A DNA stretch of 64,000 nt from Pseudomonas putida NBRC 14164 (GTDB taxonomy: Bacteria; Pseudomonadota; Gammaproteobacteria; Pseudomonadales; Pseudomonadaceae). The stretch spans positions 2,660,501 to 2,724,500 of the forward strand of contig NC_021505.1 in the NCBI RefSeq assembly GCF_000412675.1, read 5' to 3'. Of this stretch, positions 35,901 to 44,730 are shown piece by piece (the stretch's first letter is position 1; the number at the start of each line of letters is the position of its first letter). The notes beneath the pieces are model-generated. The model saw only the letters and a program-made list of their open reading frames with translations. It was not told where the DNA came from and searched no databases. The position numbers were made by a program, and so were the translations under genes.

Positions 35901-38820
35901 CGTGGTCGAGCGGGTGCAAGCCATTCGTGCCTACAACGGCTGCACCGAGGGCGATAGCCGCGATGGCACCGCTGCCTGCCCGAAAGCCAGGCAGCACCCG
36001 TACTTTGGCCGCTTCGGCCGGGCCGACTGGCTGGGCGCACGTACGGCCATGCAGCGCTGGTTCGCTGACCCGCTGGTGAACGTGCATAACGTCGACCGTG
36101 GCCTGGGCACCATCTTCACCCACGACCACCTTGGCCCATCGACCCACCAGCAACTGGGCCTGTATGCCACCGTGCTGGCCGAACCGGCCGGCTCCACCTG
36201 GTACCATGCCGAAACCGGCGAGCAGCTGTACAACCCGGCCACGCGCCAGGATGGCGGCCCGACCTCGTGGCAGGCGGTAATCCAGACTGGCGACCACGAT
36301 GGCGATGGCAAGAACGACAGCTACCGTGAGTTCTTCCTGGAATACAGTGACTTCCAGCATGCCTATGAAGCTGGGGTGTATGTAGGTGCAGGGCCGGACG
36401 GCATCCCCAATGCCCAGTCGTACCCGGCCACCGCAGACAGCTTCCGCTACGCCATCAACCCGCCAGTGCGCGGCAAGGCGTCGAACCTGCTGGAAGCCAT
36501 TGTCGAGGAGCGCGGCGGTATCAACCCGGGCTGCCCAAGCCGTCCGTGCCCGCAGGCGATCTCGGTGGATGACCCGGGCATGTTCGTGGTCAACTATCGC
36601 AACGAGCCGCTGGCCCTGCGCGTGTACGACCCGAACAAGGTCGGCCCGGACGGCAAGCGTGGCATGCAGGCCGACGGCCTGGCCGGGGACCTCAGCTTTG
36701 CCATGCAAACTCGAACCGACCGCGCCATTCCGGCAATGAACCTGTCACCCTCGGCAATAACCTCGGCAGTTGGCCCTACCGGCGGCACCACGCTGTTTCC
36801 GCCACACATCAACAAGGCTGGCGCCGAGCCGGGCGACCCTTTCACCCCGCTGCTGCGCACCTACTCGGGTGACAATGTACGCCTGCGCATGCACGCCGGT
36901 GGCCATGAAGAGGAGCACAACGTCACCCTGCATGGCGTGAAGTGGCTGCAAAACGGCACAGGCTTCGGTAACAGTTCCAACTCGGGCTGGAAATCGTCGC
37001 AGATGATCGGCATCTCCGAGCAGATGGGCTTCATGGCACCGGTGTCGATGATCTCCAGTTCCGCCGCCACCAATGGCGACTACCTGTACTCGCTGGACGC
37101 CGCGCTGGAAGGCTACTGGAACGGTATCTGGGGCATCATGCGCAACTACACCGCGCAGCGTGCCGACCTGTTCCCGCTGCCCAACAACCCGCAACCGGTG
37201 GCCATGCGCAACACCGTGAACTTTGACGGCATCTGCCCGAAAACCACGGCCAACCCCAACGGCATTGGCACCCGCACCACGGTCAAGCGAAACTACGAAA
37301 TCGTCGCAGCGCTGGCCAATGACATCCTCGAGAACCGTAATGGGGTCAGTATCAATGACCCGGCGGGCATCGGTCAGCATGTCGGCGGCACGCTGAAGGC
37401 CAACGGTGGCACACTGGTGTTCAACAGCCGTAAAACCGCGATCCCGCTGGTAAGTGGGGTAGACCCCGAAGATGGGGAACCCTTCACCATCGGGGGGCAT
37501 AGTGCGCCGCTGCATGACCCGACCGCGATCCTGTACGTGCGCAAGGCCGACCTGGACGCCACCACCGGCAAGCTCAAGGCGGGTGTGCCGGTTGAGCCTC
37601 TGGTGCTGCGGGCCAACGCCGGCGACTGCATCAGCGTTACCCTGGAGAACCGCCTGCCACTGGTGATGCCAGACCTGCCGAGCACTGCAGTGATGCATAA
37701 CGTGGTCAAGCGTGACCGCTTCGACAGCGAGGGTTCCACCGCCTTTGCCAACAACCTGATGCGGCCGTCCAGCCACGTGGGCCTGCATGCGCAGTTGCTG
37801 GCCTACGACATCACCAAGTCCGACGGCGCCAACGTTGGCCTGAACCCGGTGCAGACCGTACCTCCACGTGCCGGCACCAGTGGTGCTTACCCGACCAAGG
37901 TGTACCAGTACTACGCCGGCCACCTGGAGCGGGAAGGCAAACCTGTGTCGCAGCTAGGTCGCACGGTGGACAACATCAACTCCACTGCCATCGAGTTCGG
38001 CGGCCTCAACCTGACCCCGTCAGACTTCATCAAGCAGCCGCAGAAAGGCCTGGTGGGCGCCATGAGCATCCTGCCGCAAACTGCCACCTGGACCGAGGAC
38101 GCCGCGTCTCGTACCCAGGCCACGGTGAAGGTCAGCGGGCAGCCGGACTACCGGGACTTCGTCACGGTGTGGCAGCGCGCACTGAACATGCGCTGGGCCG
38201 ATGGTCGTCCGGTAGAAGGCATCAACACCGAAGGCAACGGTGCTGCCGGTGACCCGCAAGACAACGGCAACATGGCGGTCAACTACAAGACCGAGCCGTT
38301 GTGGCTGCGCTTCGGCATGGCGCCTGACTCACCGTTCGGCCGTGCAAATGGCCTGGGCTTTGGTGATGTACCAAACGCCCACATGGCCTACGCCAACGCC
38401 CTGGTCGGCGGCGACCCGCAAACCCCGGTGCTGTACGCCAAGCCTGGGCAACCGGTGCGCAACCATATCGTGATGCCCAGTGGTGGCAGCCGCGGCATGG
38501 TCTACCAGCTGGACGGGCACCTGTGGCCATTACACAACTACCAGGCCGAGAAAAATGACGCGGACGGCTACCCGATGAGCCTGCCTGGCATCGGTTCGGT
38601 GCGCTTTGGCTACAACCCAATGGCCATGTACATCGGTGCCCAGGAGAGCGTACTGCCTGCGGCGCACTTCAGCTTCATGCTGCCGAGTGCCGGTGGTGCA
38701 AACGCGGTGGCAGGTGACTACCTGTTCCGCGACTACGCCGCCTACGGCAACCTCTCGGGGCTGTGGGGGATTCTGCGGGTGACCAACGAAGCGCCGCCGG
38801 CAACGGCCCCGGCGCAGTGA
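32971..38820 (+). CDS. mnxG: MnxG-type manganese-oxidising multicopper oxidase, ~1949 aa
   Basis: Very large secreted multicopper oxidase starting MSTPRKGPLLSSLVLALLGL behind GGAGGT; the signal peptide is cleaved near SEA|AVQC. Copper-ligand motifs: HIFHLHGH (481-488), HCH and PH of HCHFYPH (535-541), QHIHLPKWD (H948/H950), FTHDHLGPSTH (H1051/H1053/H1059), HEEEHNVTLHG (H1312-H1321). Acidic/Glu-rich segments (~130-150 and ~630-650) resemble metal-binding loops. Length equals MnxG of P. putida GB-1 (~1950 aa) and far exceeds laccases. It oxidises Mn(II) to Mn(IV) oxide at the cell surface. The operon continues with Sco chaperones; secretion cluster genes lie 6 kb downstream. Confidence 0.88.
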   Translation: MSTPRKGPLLSSLVLALLGLESTSEAAVQCQRTLVANVVALDQPLMFNRLGAQNANGMMFALREDVVDDKQVPLSKGGAAVPGKVTLRPDKRPRPIVLRVAAGDCLTVNLTNLLAYQANPNKHGIEAAEPEGEEEGPEVENQGGEGDVADEQVAERMVGFQVNGMQAVNSIADISAYTGRNGNFFASPGSTRSYTLYAEREGAFAATSKAATFGGEGTAGNVANGLFGQVVVVPKLGRTYRNTLTEEEMRLATTGRTATGQPVIDYEARYPQAEPWITEGKAGKPIIAMVNGNEIINSETDAIVMGPNADGSFPKSTYPLESIGKRNPALPNRLEAFRDFASQFADEVAGTQAFPGYWADPVMGHVLEPARDSFMINYGSGGMGAEVVANRLGVGPMHDCLSCAYEEFFLSAHTVGDIGTLVDVPANVGLEHIRPGEVPPASAVGVKASMALYPSEPANVHHSYIGDFTKFRNTHNGHEQHIFHLHGHQWLFNPNDDNSDYIDAQGIGAGVGYTYEIANGGSGNRNRVAGDAIYHCHFYPHFAQGMWAMWRVHDVFEEGTRLEVSGQGENGFHSTPFALRSGKPAAGARALPDGEIIAGTPIPAIVPLPGKAMAPMPGKVVVVPKLSEELVAASDDDDEAEDEGDDDHANPAPVRKAVGSLALVDRTDANRNADGTLKNPGYPFWIGGMESSVGNRPPTPPLDMLDPALARQLKDSGKALWANLDANQVDGWDGGLGRHALDGVSAGGEAQTTTTKLDFTKVVHKAKPIYLPEEGTDVEQAAMQFHAMAEHPSYALIPGSQPVAKAFRTNGALPTAGAPFYEPCMDDRGKRLTQSSGVGEFFSGESLTGVNFRGSSAFTADRPRIYKGANIQFDAVYNKVGYHFPQARIIALWEDAWAVINKQRAPEPLVMRMNTFDCTMYQHTNLIPNIYEMDDYQVRTPTDVIGQHIHLPKWDLTAADGSANGWNYEDGILSPGSVVERVQAIRAYNGCTEGDSRDGTAACPKARQHPYFGRFGRADWLGARTAMQRWFADPLVNVHNVDRGLGTIFTHDHLGPSTHQQLGLYATVLAEPAGSTWYHAETGEQLYNPATRQDGGPTSWQAVIQTGDHDGDGKNDSYREFFLEYSDFQHAYEAGVYVGAGPDGIPNAQSYPATADSFRYAINPPVRGKASNLLEAIVEERGGINPGCPSRPCPQAISVDDPGMFVVNYRNEPLALRVYDPNKVGPDGKRGMQADGLAGDLSFAMQTRTDRAIPAMNLSPSAITSAVGPTGGTTLFPPHINKAGAEPGDPFTPLLRTYSGDNVRLRMHAGGHEEEHNVTLHGVKWLQNGTGFGNSSNSGWKSSQMIGISEQMGFMAPVSMISSSAATNGDYLYSLDAALEGYWNGIWGIMRNYTAQRADLFPLPNNPQPVAMRNTVNFDGICPKTTANPNGIGTRTTVKRNYEIVAALANDILENRNGVSINDPAGIGQHVGGTLKANGGTLVFNSRKTAIPLVSGVDPEDGEPFTIGGHSAPLHDPTAILYVRKADLDATTGKLKAGVPVEPLVLRANAGDCISVTLENRLPLVMPDLPSTAVMHNVVKRDRFDSEGSTAFANNLMRPSSHVGLHAQLLAYDITKSDGANVGLNPVQTVPPRAGTSGAYPTKVYQYYAGHLEREGKPVSQLGRTVDNINSTAIEFGGLNLTPSDFIKQPQKGLVGAMSILPQTATWTEDAASRTQATVKVSGQPDYRDFVTVWQRALNMRWADGRPVEGINTEGNGAAGDPQDNGNMAVNYKTEPLWLRFGMAPDSPFGRANGLGFGDVPNAHMAYANALVGGDPQTPVLYAKPGQPVRNHIVMPSGGSRGMVYQLDGHLWPLHNYQAEKNDADGYPMSLPGIGSVRFGYNPMAMYIGAQESVLPAAHFSFMLPSAGGANAVAGDYLFRDYAAYGNLSGLWGILRVTNEAPPATAPAQ

Positions 38821-38838
38821 CGGAAGGGGAGCGCGAGC

Positions 38839-40815
38839 ATGAACAAAAAGACTCGCCCTGCTTACTTGGGGGTATTGCTGGGGGTAGCGCTGATCGGCCT
38901 GGGCGTGGCGTATGAAAAGCTCTGGTGCGATCCCCGCGAGCTGTTGCAGGAACCTGCCGACCCGCAGGCCCTGCACCGCCTCAGCCGGGACGGCGTGACC
39001 GTGGAGTTCGAGGCCCGGCCGCTGGCCGGGGGCGAGTTGAAGGAAGGCGCCTTCGCCAATATCCGCTTCAAGGTCAGCGACCAGACCAGTGGCCAGCCGC
39101 TGTCGGGCATGGCCCCGGGGGCGTGGATCGACCCGGCGCAGTCGGCGCCGGTAGGCGACCGCAACCAAAGCTGCAAGGCGCGGGTTGCGCTGTTTCTCAA
39201 GAGCAGCATCGGCGCCCGGCCGCTGCTCGACCTGAACAGCTACTTCCTGTTGATGCTCAACAACGACGCCAGCCTGACGGTGATCGACCCGACCGTTTCG
39301 GTGGGCGGCGTGACCAGCACCATGGCCCGCATCGACCTGCCTGGGCGGCCCATGGACTGGGTGGCCACCAGCGACGACAAGCAGGTGTTCGTGTCGATCC
39401 CCGAGCGCGGCAAGGTGGCGGTGATCGATACCGAAACCTTCACCCGCGTGGCCGACCTGGACGCCGGTGACCAGCCGCTGCGCGTGGCCTTGCAACCCGA
39501 CCAGCACCGGTTGTGGGTGGGCAACAACAGCAGTGACCCGGCCAAGGGGGGGGTGACGGTGATCGACGTGCCAGGGCGTACCACCCTGAAAAGCTTCAAC
39601 ACCGGCACCGGGCACCACGAAATTGCCTTCAGCGCCGACTCGCGTTTTGCCTACGTCAGCAACCGCGACAGCGGCACCCTGAGCGTCATTGATATCCCGC
39701 AAATGCGTCTTGCCAAAACCATCAAGGTTGGCCCGCACCCGCTGTCGGTCAGCTACTCGGCGCTGTCCCAGGCCGTTTATGTGGTCGATGGCGAGGAAGG
39801 CAGCGTGCGGGTGTTCGATGCCCGCAGCCACGAGCTGCGCCATATGGTCAAGGCCGAGCAGGGCCTGGGGCCGATGCGCTTCAGCAGCGATGGCCGCTAC
39901 GGCGTGGTGCTCAACACCCTTGAGAGCCAGGCACTGGTGATCGATGCCAGTACCGACAAGCTGATCCACCACATCCCGGTAGCGGCCGAACCCTACCAGC
40001 TGACCTTTACCAAGGGCTATGCCTATGTGCGTGGTCTGGCCTCGCCGAAAGTGACCATGATCAACCTGTCCAGCCTGGGCGAAGGGCGCTCGCCGATCGT
40101 GCAGGGCTTCGAGGCTGGCCCGGCAGCGCCGCGGCAGGCCGGTGACCTGCCACTGGCCCAGGGGTTGTCGGTGTCGCGTGATGACAATTCGGTGTTCGTG
40201 GTCAACCCGGTGGACAACACCACCTACTTCTACGCCGAGGGCATGAACGCGCCGATGTCCGGCTACAACAACCGTGGTCACCAGGCCCGCGCTGCCCTGG
40301 TCGTTGACCGCAGCCTGCGCGAGGTGGCGCCCGGGGTGTACGGCTCGACGGTGAAACTGCCCGCTGCCGGCAAGTTCGACGTGGCCTTCCTGCTCAACCA
40401 GCCGCAGATCATCCACTGCTTCAGCGCCGATGTCGCCGAAGCGCCCAATGCCGGCAAGCGCAAGGCCGCGCATGCCGAGTTCATCGGCCTGGACCAACCA
40501 ATGCCGCAGCACAGCGCCATTACCGCACGGGTGCGTATCGTCGGTGACGACGGCCAGCCACGGCTGGGCCTGAACGACCTGAGCCTGCGCTACTTCCTGG
40601 CGCCGTCGTCGATGCCGCGCAACCTGCAGTTGCAGGAAGTGGGTGAGGGTGTCTATCAGGCAGCCCTGACACTGCCCGAAGCCGGCGCCTGGTACCTGCA
40701 TGTGCAGTCGCCATCGCTGGGGCGCAAGTTTGCCGAAGAAAACTACACCAGCCTGCGCATCCTGCCGGCCGCAGCAACCAACGCTTCCCAGACTGAAATG
40801 AGGAGTGTGCGATGA
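38839..40815 (+). CDS. YVTN-type beta-propeller protein
   Basis: A 658-aa protein with an N-terminal signal/anchor (TRPAYLGVLLGVALIGLGVAYEKLW). Residues ~90-400 contain repeated beta-propeller blades with YVTN/NHL-style motifs: MDWVATSDDKQVFVSIPERGKVAVIDTETF, RFAYVSNRDSGTLSVIDIPQMRLAKTIKVG, VYVVDGEEGSVRVFDARSHEL. The C-terminal part is a beta-sandwich domain (ALTLPEAGAWYLHVQSPSLG). In the mnx operon, between mnxG and sco1 genes, it is a candidate electron-transfer or metal-delivery partner of MnxG. ATGA overlap with the next gene. Confidence 0.75.
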   Translation: MNKKTRPAYLGVLLGVALIGLGVAYEKLWCDPRELLQEPADPQALHRLSRDGVTVEFEARPLAGGELKEGAFANIRFKVSDQTSGQPLSGMAPGAWIDPAQSAPVGDRNQSCKARVALFLKSSIGARPLLDLNSYFLLMLNNDASLTVIDPTVSVGGVTSTMARIDLPGRPMDWVATSDDKQVFVSIPERGKVAVIDTETFTRVADLDAGDQPLRVALQPDQHRLWVGNNSSDPAKGGVTVIDVPGRTTLKSFNTGTGHHEIAFSADSRFAYVSNRDSGTLSVIDIPQMRLAKTIKVGPHPLSVSYSALSQAVYVVDGEEGSVRVFDARSHELRHMVKAEQGLGPMRFSSDGRYGVVLNTLESQALVIDASTDKLIHHIPVAAEPYQLTFTKGYAYVRGLASPKVTMINLSSLGEGRSPIVQGFEAGPAAPRQAGDLPLAQGLSVSRDDNSVFVVNPVDNTTYFYAEGMNAPMSGYNNRGHQARAALVVDRSLREVAPGVYGSTVKLPAAGKFDVAFLLNQPQIIHCFSADVAEAPNAGKRKAAHAEFIGLDQPMPQHSAITARVRIVGDDGQPRLGLNDLSLRYFLAPSSMPRNLQLQEVGEGVYQAALTLPEAGAWYLHVQSPSLGRKFAEENYTSLRILPAAATNASQTEMRSVR

Positions 40816-41468
40816 ACGCCAAGCATTCTTTCCAACTGCTGGCCCTGAGCCTGGCACTGGCCAGCAACCTGGCCCTGGCCCACGCCGGCCACGATCACAA
40901 GGGCCACGCCGAACAGCCACCGGCGGCGCGCCAGGAAAAGACCAGTGTACGTTTTGCCGACGTTTCCCTGCTGAACCAGGACGGCATGCCGGTGCGCCTG
41001 GAGAAGGACCTGGTCGGTGACCACCTGGTGGTCATGGGCTTCATCTACACCAGCTGCACCACGGTGTGCCCGGTGGTGTCGTCGATCATGGGCAAGGTCC
41101 AGCAACAGCTGGGTGGCCGGGTAGGCGAAGAAATCCACATGGTGTCGATCAGCGTCGACCCGCAGCGTGACGACGCCAAGCGCCTGCAAGACTACGCCAA
41201 GGCCTTCCAGAAGGGGCCAGGCTGGAGCTGGCTGACCGGCACCCCGTACGCTGTCACCGAAACCCTCAAGGGCCTGGGCAGCTTCAGCGCCGACCTCAGC
41301 CAGCACCCGCCGCTGATCCTGGTGGGTGACGGGCGCAGCGGGCACTGGACCCGCTACTACGGCTTCACCGACCCCACCGTACTGATTGAAGAAATCAACC
41401 GTCTCAGCGCCCGCCGGGTGCATGCCAAAAGTACGGCCATTGCCGACCACCATGAGGTGCAACCATGA
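40812..41468 (+). CDS. Sco1/SenC-type copper chaperone (first copy)
   Basis: A 218-aa periplasmic protein: Sec signal (MNAKHSFQLLALSLALASNLALAHA) then a His-rich HAGHDHKGHAE stretch that may bind metal. The thioredoxin-fold domain has FIYTSCTTVCPVVSSIM, where the CxxxC plus the distal His of LSQHPPLILVGD are the Sco copper ligands. Likely inserts Cu into MnxG. Overlaps its neighbours by 4 nt. Confidence 0.88.
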   Translation: MNAKHSFQLLALSLALASNLALAHAGHDHKGHAEQPPAARQEKTSVRFADVSLLNQDGMPVRLEKDLVGDHLVVMGFIYTSCTTVCPVVSSIMGKVQQQLGGRVGEEIHMVSISVDPQRDDAKRLQDYAKAFQKGPGWSWLTGTPYAVTETLKGLGSFSADLSQHPPLILVGDGRSGHWTRYYGFTDPTVLIEEINRLSARRVHAKSTAIADHHEVQP

Positions 41469-42130
41469 GCTCTGTAACCTCCCGCCGCGGCGGCATGCGC
41501 GCTTTCGACTGGCTGGTGCTGGGCGGCTGCCTGTGGATTCTCGCTTCTGTGGCGTTCGCCCATGAAGGCCACCTGGAGCAGGCCCCCGAGCCACAGCCCG
41601 CCCCCCAGGCGATGACCAGTGGCGGCGGCACCCGCGATGCCCAGACCTGGTTCACCGATACCGTGCTGAAGGACCAGAATGGCCGCGAGCTGCGTTTTTA
41701 CAGTGATGTACTCAAGGACAAGGTGGTGATGCTGAACGTGATCTTCACCCACTGCACCGACGCCTGCCCGCTGATCACCCGCAAGCTGCGCGAAGTGCGC
41801 GAGGCCATGGGCCAGCAACTGGCCAGCCAGGTGACCTTTGTGTCGATCAGCAGCGACCCGCTCAACGATACCCCGCAAGCACTCAAGGCGTTTGCCGCGA
41901 AGCAGGGGGTTGATGGGCCGAACTGGCTGTTCCTGACCGGTGACAAGGCCAATGTCGACCTGGTGCTTGGCCGTATTGGCCAGTTCCTGCCTAGCCCCGA
42001 GCAGCACTCCACGCAGCTGATTGCCGGCGATGTGGCGGGCAAACGCTGGAGCAAGATCCGCCCGGATGCACCACCCGCGGCCATAGCCCAGCGCATGCAA
42101 CTGCTGACCCAGCCCTTGGCAGGCCGGTGA
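41465..42130 (+). CDS. Sco1/SenC-type copper chaperone (second copy)
   Basis: A 221-aa paralogue of the preceding gene with signal/anchor (AFDWLVLGGCLWILASVAFAHEGH). The Sco motif IFTHCTDACPLITRKLREVREAMG (CxxxC) and distal His in PEQHSTQLIAGD are present. Two tandem Sco proteins may handle different copper sites of the very large oxidase, or act as chaperone and thiol reductase respectively. ATGA overlap with the first copy. Confidence 0.88.
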   Translation: MSSVTSRRGGMRAFDWLVLGGCLWILASVAFAHEGHLEQAPEPQPAPQAMTSGGGTRDAQTWFTDTVLKDQNGRELRFYSDVLKDKVVMLNVIFTHCTDACPLITRKLREVREAMGQQLASQVTFVSISSDPLNDTPQALKAFAAKQGVDGPNWLFLTGDKANVDLVLGRIGQFLPSPEQHSTQLIAGDVAGKRWSKIRPDAPPAAIAQRMQLLTQPLAGR

Positions 42131-42135
42131 TTGCC

Positions 42136-43824
42136 ATGGTGCGATCCCCGTGGAGACAACGACTGAGAGGGCAGCCTTTGTGGGAGCGGCCTTGCGTCGC
42201 GAAAGGGCTGCGCAGCAGCCCCGGCAATGGCAGCCTCAACCCAGAAAGCGGGGAGCGCTGCGCGCTCCTTTCGCGACGCAAGGCCGCTCCCACAAGTATT
42301 CGCACCGGGCTTTCGATCTGCTTGGCATGCTTGCTGGGCATGGCACCTTTTGCCTCAGCCCTTGACCTGACCGAACACGAACAAGCCGGCAAACGCCTCT
42401 ACCGCGAGGGCGTCTCCAGCAGCGATGCACAATTGCAGGCCCGGGTCGGTGCCAGCGACATCAGTGTGCCCGCCAGCGTGCTGCCCTGCGCCAGCTGCCA
42501 CGGCAACGACGGCCGTGGCCGGGCCGAAGGCGGCGTGCGCCCACCCAACCTGGACTGGCAACGCCTGGCACAAGGCCAGGGCGCACGCGAAGCCAATGGC
42601 CGCAGCTACCCGGCATATACCGAGCGCAGCCTGGCCCGGGCCATCCAGCATGGCGTAGACCCGGCGGGCAATCGGCTGGACCCGGCCATGCCACGCTTCG
42701 AACTGACCATGGCCGACCAGCGCAACCTTACCGCCTACCTGAAACGCCTGGCCGAGGAACGCGACCCCGGCATAGAGGAGGGCGTACTGCGCCTGGGCAC
42801 CTTGCTGCCGGCGTCCGGCCCGCTGGCCGAAGCCGGGCAGGTGGTACGTGCGGTACTGGAAGACGGGGTGGCGCAACTCAACCAGCAAGGCGGCATTCAT
42901 GGGCGGCACCTGCAGCTGGTTGTGCTGGACCCTGGTTTCGACGCGGCCAGCGCCGAGCAGGCCTTGCAGCAGTTGCTGGAGCAAGAGCGCGTATTCGCGC
43001 TGATTTCGCCTTTGGCACCGATGCTCGACCCGCGCCTGACAACCTTGCTGGCACCACAGAATGTACCCCTGATTGGCAGTACCCCGCGCAGCGGCGGCAG
43101 CCCGCAGATCTTCGACCCGCTGCCCGGCTTACCTGCGCAATTGCTGAGCCTGGCGGGCCACGCCCGTGCAGGGGTGGGCCTGGCACCGGGCGACTTGCGC
43201 GTGGTGTACGCCGGCAGCGACCAGGCGGAGGCGGCCGAGCAGGTACGTGAGCGCCTGTTGCAGGAAGGCTGGGCGCCGCCCGCCATCGAGGCCTTCGAGG
43301 GCCAGGCCGTGGACGGGCAGGGCATCGTCTTCCTTGGCCGCGCCCAGGCATTTGTCGAGCTGGCGACGGCGTTGCAGGCCGCAGGCCGCCAGCCCTACCT
43401 GTTCGCTGCGTCCGGCCAGGTGGCCGGCGCCGTGGCGCGGTTGCCCGAGCAATGGTCGCAACGGGTGTTTCTGGCCTACCCCTATGTCCCCGAAGACTGG
43501 ACCGAGCAGGGCCTGGCCACCCTCGCCGGGCTGCAGCAGCGCCAGGGCCTGGACCCACGCCAGGCGTCGTTGCAGGTCAATACCTTGTGCGCCCTGCGCC
43601 TGTTGAGCGAAGCGCTGAAACAGATTGGCCGTGATGCCAGCCGTGAACAACTGATTGGCGCACTGGAAGGCTTGCACGATGTGTCTACCGGCCTGACCCC
43701 GGCGCTGGGCTTTGGCCCCGGTCGCCGTCAGGGCATGGCCGGTGCCCATGTAGTGGCGGTGGCCCTGCCCGGGCCGCGTTTCACCGCAGTTACCCCTTAC
43801 CGGCCGGTGCCGGACAGCCTTTGA
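42136..43824 (+). CDS. c-type cytochrome / periplasmic-binding-protein hybrid
   Basis: A ~562-aa secreted protein. After a hydrophobic signal (IRTGLSICLACLLGMAPFASA|LDL, ~residues 54-75) there is a cytochrome-c domain with CASCH (~113-117) and downstream Met/AMPRFELTMADQRNLTAYLKRL. Residues ~215-555 form an ABC-type branched-chain amino-acid/sensor binding fold (Peripla_BP_6-like: LGTLLPASGPLAEAGQVVRAVLEDGVAQLNQQGGIHGRHLQLVVLDPGFD). Start ATG 42136 gives a basic n-region (MVRSPWRQRLR) that is separated from the signal by a REPIN encoding ~40 extra residues. It may sense or shuttle electrons for MnxG; the fusion is unusual. Confidence 0.7.
   Translation: MVRSPWRQRLRGQPLWERPCVAKGLRSSPGNGSLNPESGERCALLSRRKAAPTSIRTGLSICLACLLGMAPFASALDLTEHEQAGKRLYREGVSSSDAQLQARVGASDISVPASVLPCASCHGNDGRGRAEGGVRPPNLDWQRLAQGQGAREANGRSYPAYTERSLARAIQHGVDPAGNRLDPAMPRFELTMADQRNLTAYLKRLAEERDPGIEEGVLRLGTLLPASGPLAEAGQVVRAVLEDGVAQLNQQGGIHGRHLQLVVLDPGFDAASAEQALQQLLEQERVFALISPLAPMLDPRLTTLLAPQNVPLIGSTPRSGGSPQIFDPLPGLPAQLLSLAGHARAGVGLAPGDLRVVYAGSDQAEAAEQVRERLLQEGWAPPAIEAFEGQAVDGQGIVFLGRAQAFVELATALQAAGRQPYLFAASGQVAGAVARLPEQWSQRVFLAYPYVPEDWTEQGLATLAGLQQRQGLDPRQASLQVNTLCALRLLSEALKQIGRDASREQLIGALEGLHDVSTGLTPALGFGPGRRQGMAGAHVVAVALPGPRFTAVTPYRPVPDSL
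42179..42294. repeat. REPIN between the n-region and signal peptide of the cytochrome hybrid gene
   Basis: 28-nt inverted arms (TGTGGGAGCGGCCTTGCGTC... / ...GACGCAAGGCCGCTCCCACA) enclosing ~60 bp. It lies inside the open frame, so either it is translated or translation starts after it. Confidence 0.85.
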
Positions 43825-43836
43825 GTGGAGGTTGCC

Positions 43837-44478
43837 ATGCGTATTATGTTGCTGTGCCTGTTGCTGGTAATGGCCAAGGCGAGCTGGGCCGATGTACCTG
43901 CTGCACGGGTCAATGGCGTGGAGATTGGGTTGACGCGCCTGGAGCGCTATTTCAGCGAATACCTGGCCGCCCAGGGCCGCGCGGTGACCAGCATCCGCAA
44001 CCCGGGGCTTTACAAGCGCCTGCGCGATCAGGCGCTGGATGAGCTGATCGACAAGGAGCTGCTGTGGCAGGAAGCCCGGCGACAAGGCATCGCCATCAGC
44101 GACGCGCAGGTGTCGGCGCATGTCGGCGAGGTAGAAGCTGCGTTCGGCAGCCCGGCAATTTTTGAACGGCGTCTGGCAGAGGCGGGCTTTGACAGGGCAC
44201 AGTACACTGAGTACACCCGGCAAGACATGGCGGCCCAGCAGATGTATGCCCAGCTCAGCGCAGTCGACGCGCCGAGCCCGGCCGAAGTGCAAGCATTCTA
44301 TGATGCCAACCGAGAAACACTGCAAGGAGCGCAGAACCAAAGTGTTAACCCTTCGGTCATACACGAACAGGGCCTGGTCTTGGCCAGGGCCGCGCTCATC
44401 GGTGAGCGCGAGGCGCAAGCGCGCAAGTCTGTGCGCCAACGTTTGCGCAATTCCGCTAAAGTGGAGATCGCTGACTGA
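43837..44478 (+). CDS. SurA-N-like periplasmic chaperone
   Basis: A 213-aa protein: signal peptide MRIMLLCLLLVMAKASWA|DVP, then a SurA N-terminal-type helical domain (VNGVEIGLTRLERYFSEYLAAQG...LRDQALDELIDKELLWQEARRQGIAISDAQVSAHV). It lacks a parvulin PPIase domain; after ~residue 155 only ~50 helical residues follow (ARKSVRQRLRNSAKVEI). Start ATG 43837 behind GGAGG. As the last mnx-operon gene it likely assists folding or export of the large oxidase. Confidence 0.75.
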   Translation: MRIMLLCLLLVMAKASWADVPAARVNGVEIGLTRLERYFSEYLAAQGRAVTSIRNPGLYKRLRDQALDELIDKELLWQEARRQGIAISDAQVSAHVGEVEAAFGSPAIFERRLAEAGFDRAQYTEYTRQDMAAQQMYAQLSAVDAPSPAEVQAFYDANRETLQGAQNQSVNPSVIHEQGLVLARAALIGEREAQARKSVRQRLRNSAKVEIAD

Positions 44479-44730
44479 AGCCCCTGGTGGCGTTCCCCCC
44501 AAAGCTGGGGAATTAGGGTTTGGCAATGTGCCATCAGTTTCCCCGGTTGTGGGGAAGCGGGCGGGTGTGCCTGCCCGCCGTGTGCTGGGTGCTGGCTGGC
44601 ACCTTTTGCAAATCAATGACTTACAGCGGTGCAACATGACTATTCACGCCTGGCACGAAGCCTGCTCAAGCCTGTACAAGGGCGCACTTCGCAGACCGGG
44701 AAACCGGGCAGTTCTTGGGAGTCGACCTTG

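Noticed and set aside
38530..40920. 796-aa minus-strand open frame over the end of mnxG and the beta-propeller gene
   Set aside because: Spans two convincing + strand genes and their junction; no family signature.
44570..44625. Possible sigma54 promoter before the response regulator (TGGCACCTTTTGCA)
   Set aside because: The GG and GC dinucleotides are only 8 nt apart; sigma54 promoters need 10. Rejected on spacing.
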